DNA from: Sitta carolinensis
Lineage: Eukaryota > Chordata > Aves > Passeriformes > Sittidae
Assembly: GCA_032173965.1 (NCBI GenBank)
Contig: CM063285.1
Coordinates: 21,797,660 to 21,861,659, forward strand
Length of the DNA stretch: 64,000 bases
Reading direction: 5' to 3'
Part shown: piece after piece, positions 48,406-62,157 of the stretch
Numbering within the stretch: position 1 is the stretch's first letter
How the letters are laid out: each line of letters starts with the position of its first letter
Notes under the pieces: generated by a model
Database searches by the model: none
Seen by the model: the letters and a program-made list of their open reading frames with translations, nothing else
Told to the model about the DNA's origin: nothing
Made by a program: the position numbers and the translations under genes

Positions 48406-51400
48406 TAGGTTTTTTTTTTATTTATAGTAATTTTATAGTAATTTTATCCAGCAACTGGCCAAACCTTACTTGCCAAACCTGCCTTCTCTTCTTCCCTTCC
48501 TTCCCATTCCTTAAACTAGAGTAATGCTTTTCCAGGATGTTAGAAAATGCTTTATTGGAGAAGAGTTTCGGAGTACAATCAAAACCAAATAGAAAATATT
48601 GAAACTACTTTAACTCTGCCCAACAGATGTTTCAATTTTTTGCCTGAAATCACAAAGGGACTTAGGTGCCATTCACAAGGTGAGGCATAAGGCATAAGAT
48701 GTGTTTATATTCTTTAAATTCTTAGGCAGTATACAGACCAAAGTAGATCTCTGAATACAAGTGTGAGGAAGGTGTTCCAACTTGCAGATTTTAGAGTGAT
48801 TTGACATTGCTGTTTCTTCTACTAGTAGGAGTCCTCACTCTCCAGTGATTTAGAATTTGAATTTACTTTCTGAGAATATTATATTTCAATATTCTGTTTC
48901 AATTCAAACCTGAGTTAATGATGAACACTGTACCCTTTCCACAGGCTATGTTGCCAGACAAAGAGGTATTTTCCTGCCCTTTGTCCTCTCCTGATTTTTT
49001 TGGGGAAGTGAGTAATACTTAACTGCTTCTTTGTATGTTTGCAGCAAAATAGAAAGATCATGCAATCCAGGATCTCTTTTGTATATGCACTAAAAACACT
49101 CAAAACATTGTGGGGAAAGTAGAAGACTTATAAGGAAAATTTTTTGTAATTTTCTATGAAATAGGTACTTTCAAATAAAGTTGTATTATTTTTGATCTCA
49201 TGTACGTGGTATTATAATATGTTTTAAATTTGAGAAAGAAAGGTAATGGCAAACTCACTGTGTTATGTAAACCAGACCTTTTAAACATGCAGAACAATAG
49301 TAGAAGGATCCTATGCTTTTTATTTGAGCTTACTGAAGAGGCCAATATTTATAAAGCGGACTAAATGCTCCTCTGGCAAGGACAATTTTCCCTTTATTTT
49401 TGGCTTTTCTCATTTTGTCGACTGGTATCAGTCCTTGAAGGTGCATCTTTAATAACTTCTCCACAGGAGCTTGATTTGGTTCATGAGTGATTTAGCACTG
49501 CAATATTTCAATGAGGGCTGAAATTGATGGGTGGGAATAATGTTCACAGAAACCTGGCATAATCCCCAAAGAATTGTGTGTCATATTCTGGTGTGAGATG
49601 CAGGCCTCTGAAAGCCTGCGCTGCTCCTTAGCCACAGATCAAGGAACAGACAAGAAGAGAGTAGGTGTTAGAGTGCATTTAGGGTTAGGGTCTGTAGAAC
49701 ACAGAAGGTTAATATGTCAGAATAAAGTGTCATTTTGGTAGTTTTATAGGGGTGTCTTCAACCCTTTGACTTATAGTATTAGCATAGTAGAATTATTCAG
49801 TGTGACTAATGCTTATATTTTGTTCTGCATTCTAATTTACAACTTCCTATCAGTCTCCTGACAAAGGCTGTTTCAAACTTATTTCTTTAGCCGAGAAGCA
49901 TAAGCAGGTACTTAAGTCTTGTACTGACACAGGAGTATGGAAGGGTATTAGTATTAATGTTTTAGAGATAAAAGTCACTGAGTTCTTTCACCTCTATCTG
50001 ATTTGCTCAATAGAACATGCCACACAGACCAAAATACTAGTTTTCCACATTAATTTTTCCAAGTAATTTCTTACTTTTTTTAAAAAACCCAAAACCTCAC
50101 TGCTCTTGTTTTAAGTATTACTGACTCAAACAATGTATGAAAATGAATTTGTCATGAAAACTATCTTGCTAAACAGACTGTGCTCTTTATGATTTCAAAG
50201 GCTAAACTATTGCCAGAATGAAATTTAAACTTGTCTCTGCTAAACATCTGTGCTCTCAGAGTTACCAGTGATGTGTCCCTTTGACCTGTTTCATTTGAAC
50301 TTAGCTGGAAATGAATTTTCAAACTACTAAATCTAACTTCAGGGTGTGAATCACTACTGGGTGATGATAGGTAATTGGATGGTGAACTCACAAGGGGCAT
50401 GAGAGTACCGGAGCTCATATGTTCTCAAGTGAGAGAACAAAAAAAGTTAGGGTTACAAGTTAGGGATGGTGAGGGTGGAGTTTCTGTTTATTATAAAGAG
50501 AGCAGATTTTGCAGTGTGTTTTATGACAGTTAATTTTTATATCAACGGATGAAGGTTTTTTATGCATCATGTATTGGGATAAGTGATGATAACACAGAAA
50601 CATACTGGGTGGATGAAACATTCTTAATTATAGCAGGCAAATAAACCTCTCAGCAGATTCTTCGAGCAGAACAAGCATGAACCTATTCTGCTACTGCAGG
50701 ACTTGTAACGTTCAAGGGTCCTTAGGACTTCTGGATGGCCTGACTTGGGAGAGGGTAATCCTTGCCCACAGGCTGCTTGGTGGCAGCTCATCTGTAACTG
50801 TGTACTTAGTGGTAAAAAGAGCAGAGTGTGGAATAGACCATGTGATATAGACATAACCATTTTGAAAAGAGCAGCTCTACTAGTTCTTGCTGCTTTTATT
50901 TCTATGTGAAAGAGGCAGGATTTACTTCTGCGCTGACAAAATCTGCTTTTAAAATCATTCTTACTAGAACCATCCAGTTCTACTAATGGAATCGATTTCT
51001 TCCGTATTTTCTGAAACCTGGGAAAACTCATCATCTTGGGTTTCCCCAAGGTTATTGTAATTGTGTCAAGTTCTCTTGGTAGCAGTCCTATCTACACCAT
51101 GGGTTCACTGGTGTTTTGAAAGAGAGAACCTATCTGCTATATGTGTTTGCAATCTTGTTTCCATCTGAAATGACTTAATTATTTTTTGCCTCATAGGCTT
51201 GCCGGTCTTCTGCTGGGAACGTATTTCCAGTGTGTTTCTGTGTAGATGTAGGTTCTTAAGCAAAGTGCATATTGCTCCTAGGGGAGCCAGACGGGTGAGA
51301 AGCGGGCGAGGTTTATTGTTGCAACAAACTATACTAATGGGGATTCAAAACATAGCGGAAAAGGACACTTTGGGATTCATTCAACAACATGCATAACCCT

Positions 51401-52575
51401 GGCACAGATCCCAGTGTATCGGTGTTGAACTGAGTAAAACAAATATTGGATTGCTGAACAGAGCTTTCTGAAGTGTCTTGCATGTGTTTCTGCTTTACAT
51501 GGTAAATATTTGTAAATCTGTTTTTAGTTAATATTATTGACACAGATTAGGTGAGGAAAAGAGACCCAAACTCAAAAAAACATCCAGAAGCTTGCTTAAA
51601 CTATTAGTTTATCCCTTCTAATGCTCTGTGATACTACTTCAGAATGTATTTATTTCTGTGGAAATACCAGAGTGTCTGATATGTGTTTCCTAACCACACC
51701 ATGTTTAATAGTGCTTCTGAGAGAAAAGCTTACTGTATGATTGATATCATATTTTTACTGAAGATACAATGGAAAACAAGAAGGAAAAAGCATGAAAAAC
51801 CTTAGTACAACTTTGAATCTTATTTCTTTAATGTTGTATTGCATGATAAGAAGAAAAGGAGGACGAGCAACTATTTCCTGTCTTCTAATTAAAAAAAAAA
51901 ATCTAAATGTTGCACTGAATCTCCTTTTTAGTACTCTTGTTCTTCCTCCTTGCCCCCTCAAAGAAGTCCACTGTGCTTTGGTCCCTAAATATTAAGGTCA
52001 GTGCAGTTTTTCCCATTATGGAAACCCACCTGTACAAATTTTCAAACAGTAACTGTTCTCTTCTGACTGAGGCAAAACAGCTTCAGCAGCTCCTCCCTCT
52101 CTTTTACCTTCTCCCACAAAGGCACACTGGGCTGCAATTACATTTGGCACTTTTTTCAGATGTTTTTGTGTAATTACTTCTGCCTGTTTTCTTTCTTATG
52201 TTAGTCTCTGTAAGAATGGATTACAACTATGTTTATAGGAACAATGCTTTGTAGAAAAGGCCCAAAAATAACACAGATGTTATGTTACTAATTTATTAGC
52301 TGCTATTGTGAATTCGGAGGTAGAGTTTTATTAAGAGCACTTGTGCAAATAGTCACAGTTGATAATATGAGGGCTGAAACACAGTGTCTTCAAAGCCCCT
52401 AAATATAAATGGCACTGGTCATCCTGTCATTGCAGACTGTCCTTGGTAGCTCTGACAGCATACGGCTTTTAAAATTTCCTTATCATGGACATTAAACTGG
52501 CTAATTGAAACACTCCAGTCCTTCTGCAAAGGAAGAAGAAAATTACCTCAAGCACTAAGCAGAGATCAACATTTA

Positions 52576-52587
52576 GTGTGTGTGTGT
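52576..52587 (+). repeat. (GT)6 microsatellite
   Basis: A short GT repeat immediately upstream of the 25-bp tandem duplication. Confidence 0.85.
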
Positions 52588-52612
52588 CCTGCCCTACTTT
52601 CCTCAGCAGCCT

Positions 52613-52662
52613 CTGCACAGCTGTGGAATTAGCACTGCTGCACAGCTGTGGAATTAGCACTG
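52613..52662 (+). repeat. perfect 25-bp tandem duplication containing an E-box palindrome
   Basis: The unit at 52613-52637 is repeated exactly at 52638-52662. Each copy contains CACAGCTGTG, a 10-bp perfect palindrome with a CAGCTG E-box core. Exact identity suggests a recent duplication. E-boxes bind basic helix-loop-helix factors, but no regulatory role is shown here. Confidence 0.9.
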
Positions 52663-55600
52663 CTACATACTGTAGGAATGGTAGTCCTACCTGGACACCA
52701 GTGCCAGTAAATAGTTCACTGGGAGTTTTTCAGAACACAGAAGAAGACTCTCCTTCTCTGTCTCTGGGTTTTCTCTGCAGCAGCTGTTGTTGATAAGAAA
52801 TTCCTGTGTTCTTGGAGGTTGAGCAAGCATTACAGGTGGTAGATGGATGGATCTCTCTGGAGGGATGTACACAAGAGTGCAGTTGAAACATGGCCCGTCC
52901 ATTACAATACCTCCTGTCTGAGAGTCTAAAAGTAATCCCTTTCCAATCTTATTTTCAAACATGTAGTCAGTGCATGAGCTGGCTAGTGAGCTGCCAGTCT
53001 ATGTTTCTCTTCAATTGCATCCTTATGAAAGAAAAGAAAATCAAACCCCACTTAATTTTATGAGAAATCAAAACTATCTTCTTTGAACACACTTCTTTCT
53101 CTATTGAGATTATCAGCACAAATATAAGGTAGAAGGAAGGTATTAGAAGGTGCTCATATAAGGGTAAATATTGAACATAAATCATATTTCACTTTCCGCT
53201 TTTCTAAAACAGCTAATGAGAAATACTTGCTAAGCTGTCCTGATGTTACATTCAGAATTCATTGTTCCATATCCGTATTTGATAAATGTTGTGTTCTGAG
53301 GTTCAGAATCTAGAAACCTAGTGTCCTGGGAGAAGTGCAGGTTTCTTGACTACAATAAAAGCAATAAATCACAGGAAAGCGTGGCTCTGTAGTAGAAGAA
53401 AATAGGACTCATGAGGAGAAACAAATAAGGTAGGCATATGTGGCAATCTGTACACATTCACAACACCCAACCTTGTCAAATTGTGATCTCTTTAGTGGAA
53501 AACTTGATGAAATGAAAACTAATTTTAAACTTCAGGTAGATGTGTGGGATATTGCACTTTTGAAGATGAATATTTACTCTCTTGTAACTTGATTAGTCTT
53601 AAAATGTGCATTCAGCATGTCAGGGCATAGTAATGGTTTATTGCCCTACTCAAGCTGTTATTATTGGCATATTCTTTAACCAGTGCATAATCATTTTGGC
53701 AACCAGAGTGTGGCCAATAATGGTTCTGGCTGATGGGTGTGCACAAAGTTCATTGGCTAGCTAAATCCTGTCAAGATTTCCTTTACACATAATTTGACTG
53801 GTAGGGTTTTAAAAATTGTTCTGTAATAGTTCCATTTGCATCAAGCCATGCATGACTCATGACTAATTATTTACAATTAAAACCAAGTAATTTGGGATCT
53901 GAAAAACCATGTTTCCTGATTCAAATTATATTTGTACCTACACAGGTCTGATTACTATTATTATTTTAACTTTATAGATAAAAGTTTTGATTTTTTTGAT
54001 TGAAATATGATTGTTTAAAACCCACTCCCAGGAAAAGGGAGTAGTACTGATTTTCATATTCTTTGTTTTTTCTTCTTTTTTAAAACAAAACTCAAAGGAG
54101 CTGTTAAGATCAAATGAAAAACCTTAGTAAACTTAATTTCCAAGTCAATGAGGAGGCCATTCATAGAAAAGTGTTAGTCAAATGGAAGTTATGAGAGGAA
54201 CAGTTTTCTTGTTGTAGTACCTTCCCTCATAAGGGACAACAGCACACAATAACAAGCAGTCTCTCTTTGTATGACAAGCAAGAAATATACCCCTTCCTTC
54301 CCTGGTTCCTGTGATCCCAGAGCAGCAGTGGAGATCCTTATCTGCACCTCAGCTGGGCCAGGACTGAGCAGTGCTTGCCTTCATTGGGCTGGGCAGGACA
54401 GTGAGAGCTCAAGGATATTGAGGTGTGTATCTTCAGGTCCTGCTCCCTGCAGGGACTGACAAAGCTGTGGGAGAGCCCAGAGAGTCTCTGAAAGCCACAT
54501 TTTATAAGCACAGGATCCAGCCTTACTGGCTCTGGTGCTTTTGGCCATCAACTTTTCGTAAATTGTTTCAGAGGAGTGGGATGACAGGAAGGTGGCTTTC
54601 TACCAATTGAAAAATGTATTTTGTGATTCAGTGGTGAAATACCCAGAGACCTCTCTCTTCCAGGCCCTAATGTTGGCATGTGTACCTCTAGCCTCAACAC
54701 AAATGCTCATAGTTTAGGACAAGCTGCATCTCTACCACAGGAATTCTTGGAAATTTTGAGCTGTACCCTGCTGCTGACTGATATCCCTTGGTCTGCATGT
54801 GGCTTTCAGCATCGGACTTGCACTGGTGTTGTTGAAGTAGTCTCTGTGTGTCAGCTCTGCTGATGTCTTCTCATTTTGCCACTTGGAAATATTTCTAGAA
54901 GGAAACCTATAGATGCAGGTAGGCCTGCTGTGCAGGACTGTGGTCTCTGGCAGTCATGACATGCAGTGTGTGTGAAGGGAAGGAGCCTGCTGGATGGCTC
55001 TTTCAGCTGTGTTCTGTTGTGCTGGGACATGAAGGACACAGCATGTTTTAAGACACATGGACATGTTAATTTTGGGCAGGCTGGAAAAAAAGAAGTTGCA
55101 GCAGGTTGTGTTGACAGCTTCTGTATGTTTAGGACACCAGCAAGTGTAATCTTCTTGTTAATACCTGCATTTCCTTAACGTGCTACCTCTGTATTTCCCC
55201 TTAGAGTAGAGTCCAGTCAAAAAGGAATAGAATCTCATTGTGTGGCTGTGGAGACGGGCAAGTGATACTCTACTGTGGCAGTGTAAATGCAGCTCAAAGC
55301 TACTACAGCAGTTCAACAAACTTAGGCACAGGCAGCAGCTGAACAGCGGTTCAGGTCAGCACTTGGAGGATTCTGCCTAGTTCTTTTTGTTTTCCATCTG
55401 ATGCTTAGGGAGATTTTATACTTATTAGGTTACTGAACTGATTTTCGCCATTTTGTATTAAACTGGAACAAATGTCATGGAAATCAGCCTGACAGTAAAC
55501 ATTTGTTCCCCCAGCATAGCACAGCAGTTGAGCAATGCAAGTGGAAAGTCAAACAGAGGTAGCTGGCTGTTGTATATGCCATGCAGGAACAACTCCTGGT

Positions 55601-57406
55601 ACTAAAATGGCTCAGAGAATCTCCCATCATACAGCATTGTGCAGTGCAGATATACTCAAAGCATCTAGGCCAGGGCAGGCAATCCCACTTCCAATGTTTA
55701 GTAAATCTGTCCCTCTGTGTTTTGACCAGTGCAGAAGTGCTTAAAATGCTGTAAGTCTTTTGGGAATTAGTGATGTATTTAATTTTATAAAGTGTGCTCA
55801 TTGAAGGCAGGTTTTGCTGTCATCGCTACAGATGCAGTTTTCATCACTATGTCACTGAAGGTTGCTCTTGGGACTCATATCTGAATGCTTTGTCCTTGCA
55901 TTCCTAAAGAGAGAGGCAAGAGATTTCAAAACTCCTCAATCGCATCTTAATGTATTTAGACTCCTTGCTACCATATTTTGAACGATATCACATATAAAAT
56001 GAATACTCTGTGACACTTTCTGTATTTGTCTATTCCCAAGCTTTGAACACACTTGGAGCTAACCTTGTACTTCAGCATCTAATCCATTTAAAAATATATT
56101 TCACAGTCCTATTTTTCTTCATCAGAAGCATCTAGCTACTGCTTGAGGCATTTATAAATTATTCGTAGAAGCACACACAAAAATTATATTGGATCAATAT
56201 TCACAAACCAGCAAGGTTTCAAATTACATGTAAGCATTTTGCTATGAGCGATAAAAGTCTGTTCTAGTTTTGAAAGAACTATTACTTTTAAATCCATATA
56301 AATCTGTGGGAAATTATAATATTGATTCTTTTATTTTTATCTTGCTGCACATTCAATTTGTATCCTACAGAGTGCACTATATAACTTTTCCTGAAGAAAA
56401 CAGGACAGGATCATCTATACAGAAAAGAGCCGTGATATATTGCATGTATAAAATAGCTTTATATTTGGACAATGATTAAAAATAAAATGCACATTGAACC
56501 AGTCTCATATTTTTGTGTTCCTACACACTGTCCAAAATCCCTAAGAAATGTGCTTATCAAGAATTGACAGAGTATTATGCAAACATTGAGTTTTTATTGC
56601 AACTTCAGTCTGGACTTATGCCTGAAAACCTCTGCTATATTGTTATTTTGAGTAATGAGAGGCATTTATAATGCACTGAAGCATGAACAAATTTTGATGG
56701 CAATTTTTATATCTCTCTGAGATCTTTAGCATGCTGAGAGCCTGCAGTTGAAGTCTTCCAGGCCCAAGGATTTCTACGACAGCTACATTTCAGATTTTTT
56801 AACATATGAATTAGGGAGTTGGATTTTTTTTTAACTCTATCAGGACATATTTTAACCACTCATTTTGAGAGTGGCCTAGGATTCTAGGTTAATTCAGATC
56901 CAGAATCACAGTATCCTGAATTATACATGTATGCACAAAAAATTCTCAAACAGAACAGTGGAATAAGGTGGTGACATTTCACTAGGAGTAGAAGGTCCAA
57001 GATTTTGTTTTGAGGAAATCAAGGCTATTTTTTTCAGCTGCTTTTACAAGATTTTGGGAAAATAGGAGCAGTACAGGAAAGATTTGAACAATGGTCCTTA
57101 TAAAGCACTTTTGATATTAGAGAGCCCATTATTTGAACAGTTCTGAAGCCCCAAAGCTAGAAACTTGTTTTTAGACTTTGGAGTCTTGAGTAATTTGCCA
57201 GAGGAATTGAGGACGTAATCTAGAAGGAAACCAGGTACATTCATGATCAGATCTGTCTGTTTTTCACAGGAATTTTGTTGGAAATACATATTCCTGAGAG
57301 GTAGTTAATTTTCAAGGAGATGGCATTTTTGTTTAGAGCAGCATTCTGTCAGAAAATGTAGAGCTGTCATCACCAGGTTTTGCTGCTGTGCTTAGAAATG
57401 GCAGGT

Positions 57407-57433
57407 GAAGGTCTCAGCATTTCTGAGACCTTC
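57407..57433. repeat. perfect inverted repeat, 11-bp arms, 5-nt loop
   Basis: GAAGGTCTCAG and CTGAGACCTTC are exact complements around a CATTT loop. The stem does not extend beyond the arms, so it is too short for a typical microRNA precursor. No known family is recognised. Confidence 0.8.
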
Positions 57434-60400
57434 TTACAGAGGTTGTTACTGTTTGCAGAATGAGTTAAGCACTGCCACAGACAAAGGCTTCAGTCTTGTT
57501 AACAGCAGCCTGCTGGACAGCTGAGTCTCCTCTCTTGCTCACACTCATGCATTTGGAAAACACAACTTTCCCCACATCTGCTGCAGGGAAGACAAGCATG
57601 TCATTAGGCATTTAGCTCATCATTTGATAAATGTTTGAGCAGAAGAGGTGGATAACGGTTTACTCTTCCTCTTCCAGTCTGTATAAATAGTTCCAGAGAT
57701 GCTGATGGCTCTGTGCCCTATAGAATAACTGTTTTTTTGTTTAAATCTGCTGTACAAATATGGGCAAGTGCTGTCCTCTTTTAATACAGTTCTCATTTTT
57801 AATGGCAGAATTCTGGACAGAAAGAAAAAGTACTGTTGTTTCAATTTGGGCCTACACTGGAAAGATAGAACAGTCTTTTGCTTTTCTTGGTAATTCTATT
57901 TTCAGCTCATTTGATGACTATAAATGTTTTTTTCCTCAGCACAGCTTTACTAATATCTTGACAAATTGAAATTATTTACACCAAAAATTATCTATGTTAC
58001 TAAGTCTTTAGGGTAGGACATATATAATTTTTGTTTATACATGCTTGGGTACTTGTGATGTTCAAGCAAAAAATAATGCATCTGTAATGGTATGCAAATG
58101 ACACATCCTTATGTCACAGCAGATGAAGTATCAAAATTCCCTGAGCTCTCTTTTGAACAAATCCCAGTATAAACCTTTCATTGCAGGGTAAACCAGTCAC
58201 AAACTGAAGTTCTGGCTTGGATTTCTGTAATAAAGGCATGATGATTTTCGGCACAAGAAATTTAAATGCCTGGCAGACAGACTGTGCTCAATTTCCAAGC
58301 CAAAGGATGGGTATCTTCTTAATTGCCAGTAGTACAACTGAGGCAAATGCCTAAAATTTGGGAAGAGCCATAAAGGTGCTGCCCTTAGAATTAAAATAGG
58401 GAATATTTAATGTACAACTAGAAGAAAAAAAATTCCTTCTGTTGGAGTTAAGGAAGCTTTATTTGGTCTTCTTTCATCTTATTATTAGTTAAGCAAGCTA
58501 GAACTAAAATTCGAATCGTGAAGGGATCAAGCACTCAGTTTGCTCAACTACCTGACTAACGAGCATCTTCTTCACAGATTTGCACCACATTTTGACACTG
58601 ATAAAGACATAATTTTCAATTTTGCTGGTGTATGTGGTTGTTTTTTGTAGCAATTCAGGAACATTTTCTGATGGGAAAAGATAAGGAACAATTTGGGCTA
58701 AATTAGGTGTAGTTGAAAAAGTAACTGCATTTTTTTTCATGGAATAGTATAGGCTTATTTTTTTTTTAAATATCTTGATAAATACCACTTTTAATTCTAT
58801 TTTTTAATAGGAAATTAGAGTAGACTGTACATAAATTTTTTTTAAAGCTTTGTGTCTTCAGTTTTAACTTTTGTTTCCCTTTCTTCCCTCATTAAAAGAA
58901 GAAGGAATTACAACAGCCATGTGGGACTGTTGTGTGTATTTTGCCTTTTTTTTGACTTTTCAAATCTTTGCCAAGCTTAGAAAAATAATTATGGGAAAAA
59001 GTGAAAAAAAACACTTTTGAAACTTTGCCATTTTGTACTGAAAGTATGGAAAGATTTTGAAAAGACAAAGGGAAGGGGAAAATATGAACATTATTCATTT
59101 TATTGTAGCTAGTATCAAAGCAAAGGGAGTACGACAAATTTAGTCTGATATTTAACATTTGTGTTTCCAATGTTTTGTAAGTTCTTTCAAACTGTTTGAA
59201 AAACAGTACCTAGCTTTAAAATTTGCAAGTATTTTCTAAATAATTTTCCAGTCACTTAATGAGTTGTAGATGAATAGGAACAATTTTAAGGTCATAAGGC
59301 ATGAGATTAACTTGGTCACCTTGTCATTGTTGTCAGGTTCAATTCTTCAAAGACCAGAAAGTACTCAGCAGTGACCACTCAGTAAAGTAGCTCCATTTAT
59401 ATCAATTAAGTTATAGAAATCTACCCCAGCTGCTGATCTGACCTACATTTAGTGCCTGTCACTAGCAGCTATGAACAGGTTTTAGTCTTGTTACCACTGA
59501 AGAACTTCACAGTAAAATTAAATCTGTTGTAACTTAGAACACCCAAGAAATTAAATTACTCCTGTGATGGAAAACTTAGCTGAGTAATGGCTTATGAGCC
59601 ATGAAATAAATTATACTTGGCTTCATAGAAGGACACAACAAAGAGATAAATAATTGAAATTTATTTCTGCCAGACAGTCTCAAAAATTTTGAAGACACCC
59701 TTTTTTTCTGACAAGAGAAGACCACAAGGAGCTGTGTAGCTTGTCCATGTCTCTTTTTAAGCAGCCTATTAAAGTGGTGTGCTGACACTTGATAGAGTTT
59801 ATGAAGTGGTGTTAGCTGCTAAGTTGGGATGAGAAAAGCTTTTTCAGTTTCTTATTTTGTTTCACATAATGCAATTTTTTTTCTCTGAGGAATCAGGGAC
59901 TTCTCTGTTTTGTTTATCTTGGAATTATTTTGCTCATTTAGCCTGATTATTTTTTTTAGTTTTGTTTTGAAAGCTACCACATAGCTAGTCTTAACAAAAT
60001 TCTGTCCACGGTTATGTATTGCAATGTAGAGTTTTACAAATATAGCATATTACTAGGAACTTAAATAGCAAATGAAAATGCAGTGATCAATACTGAACAC
60101 TTACATTGTGCTTAGTTTTGACTAGAAAAAAGTCTCCTTTAAGACATTCAGAAATGAAAACTTTACTGACATTTTTGGCATTTCTATTGGATTTTTAAGA
60201 CATATGAATCAAAAGTTGAAGGCAGACACAAAACTCGTGCAAAATGGCAACATCTTTCACAGAATTTCAAACAAGTAAGCCTTATGTCTTCCTGCAGAAT
60301 TTACCAGGGCCGTCTTCCCATGCAGAGCTAGCTCAACTACAGTGCAAAAGTTGTATTCTGCACACTTTAACTCCACCCCACACCGAAGTCCCTGAGTACA

Positions 60401-62108
60401 GTGTTTTTTGGCTGTCATTCACTACCCAGAAGCCAAATCATCTGTGTTTGTGTAACTTGGTAAAAGAGAATTTTTAAAGTCTCTTCAGTTTAAGGGAGCT
60501 TCTGCTCCTGGGTCAGACAGACAATAACTCTTCTCTTTACTATAAAGCCTTACATGCTGGATCAGTAATTCTAGGCCATCCGAACAATAATATCTGAACA
60601 TTATGGTATCATTTATGTATTCCCAAGGAACTAAAATGATTGCTCAAAGAATGTTTTTCAGGCAGCTTTTCCCTGAATAATTCTCCCTTGAAAATTTGAG
60701 GCCACGTAAATGAGTTGCACATGTAAAGTCTCAGATTCACGTCAGTTTATCTCAGCAAGAACTTAAATCTCAGTTCACTATCCAACAATCAATACACAAA
60801 TGTAAGAATTCGTTTGTCACTGCAGGTGTCTCAGGAAAAAGTGTGCCTACCTCTTTGAAATAATACACAACTATTTTGCATTAATTTTCTGTAAGTACTA
60901 AGCATGTATATCACTATTTCAACAAGAAATTGCTGGCACTTCTATATTAAATATTAATGTTAAATGCAACTCAAGTTTATATCTTGCACAAAATATATGG
61001 TCATCTCTCCCAATCCCATGTCTGAATTATTCTTGCTTTATATAGGAGAGAATTTTTAAACTCCTAAAAAATTCCAATTTTTTAATCAGTTATGCCCCAC
61101 CATGCCAGACTGATGTGTTCAGGTTATGAAGTATAAAACAAAGACTTAAAAGATGATAAGAGGATAACTGTATCCATGGTATTGAAAAAGATTTTCCATG
61201 GATTATATTTCACGTAGCCTTAAAGTACGCCTCTGACAGCAGAAATTCTGGATTTTAAGGCTACAAGAAACCCTGATAACTCAGAGCTATGTTTTTCAGT
61301 AAAATGGAGATCAATTGGCTGTTGTTATTTAAGGCAGATGTCTCAAGTTTGGCTGCTTAAGAATGGGCACCCAAAAGGTCACTAAAAAATAGGAAAAATA
61401 GTTTCTGAAAGGTCTACCATCAATGTCTAGGGGGAAAAAAAGCAACAAACAAGCACCTTGGATCTTTCAGTCTTGTTGAGAGGGGCAAAGTAGATTTTCT
61501 GATCTTCTAATTCTCATTAAAATTTTGCTCAGGTGGTTTTAGATTGAACTGCATGGATGACGTGCTTTTTTCTAATTTCAGCTAGAAATTAGCCAGGAGT
61601 TCCAAGAAAACTTGTTTTTGAAGATGTCTAGCATGCATCGTCTTCCCTAAAGGAAAGTTGTTATGCACTCTGCCTATCTAACTATCTGCACTAGTAGTTC
61701 TATTAAACTGAAATTCTTGTTTCATTTCTGGTTTATCTCTGTGAATTTTCAATGGGCAGTGGGAAGACCTGAAATCTTATACTTCAAGTCTCATAATTTG
61801 AGGAGAATTTGAAGCACATTGTCAAGCAAGAATTCTTGCCCACCAGAGATACAGAGCTCCAGGCTGGTCCTGGATTTTTCAGATTCTGGATCCTAGCTCT
61901 GCAACAGATAGCTTCAAGTGAAAAAACCTATAAAAAATTAAAACAGAAAAACAGGGAAGAAGGGGGAAGAAGGAATGCCTGGGCTGCTCAAGAGTCAGAG
62001 CCCAAGAGAAGCCTGAGACAGGGTTTTCCTGGGGCCTGCCATGAATCCAGTGTCCCTTTGTTCTTCAGAGTAAAACACTTTAATCCTGGAAAGTTGTTGA
62101 GGTTTTTA

Positions 62109-62111
<3 letters not shown>

Positions 62112-62156
<45 letters not shown>
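62112..62156 (+). repeat. T45 homopolymer run
   Basis: Forty-five T residues follow TTTTTAGGA and precede GGTTAATTG. It could be the A-tail of a minus-strand retroposon, but the sequence on its right does not read as CR1 or a recognisable transcript. Poly-Phe and poly-Lys frames crossing it are artefacts. Confidence 0.9.

Positions 62157-62157
<1 letters not shown>

Larger units (their letters stand above)
48406..62111. other. non-coding DNA, no gene seen
   Basis: This is the longest repeat-poor stretch of the window. The GC content rises modestly around 54300-55400, without a recognised family. The 141-codon minus-strand frame at 50624-51049 and the 105-codon frame at 55484-55801 have no domain or splice support. 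Possible conserved non-coding sequence lies at about 53580-53900. A tandem 25-mer and a hairpin are listed separately. No CR1 or LTR is recognised. Confidence 0.6.

Noticed and set aside
49679..49690. Two TTAGGG units resembling telomere repeat
   Set aside because: Only two units; too short to call an interstitial telomere array.
50624..51049. 141-codon minus-strand open frame
   Set aside because: Composition is rich in S, C, K and R with no recognisable motif or splice support.
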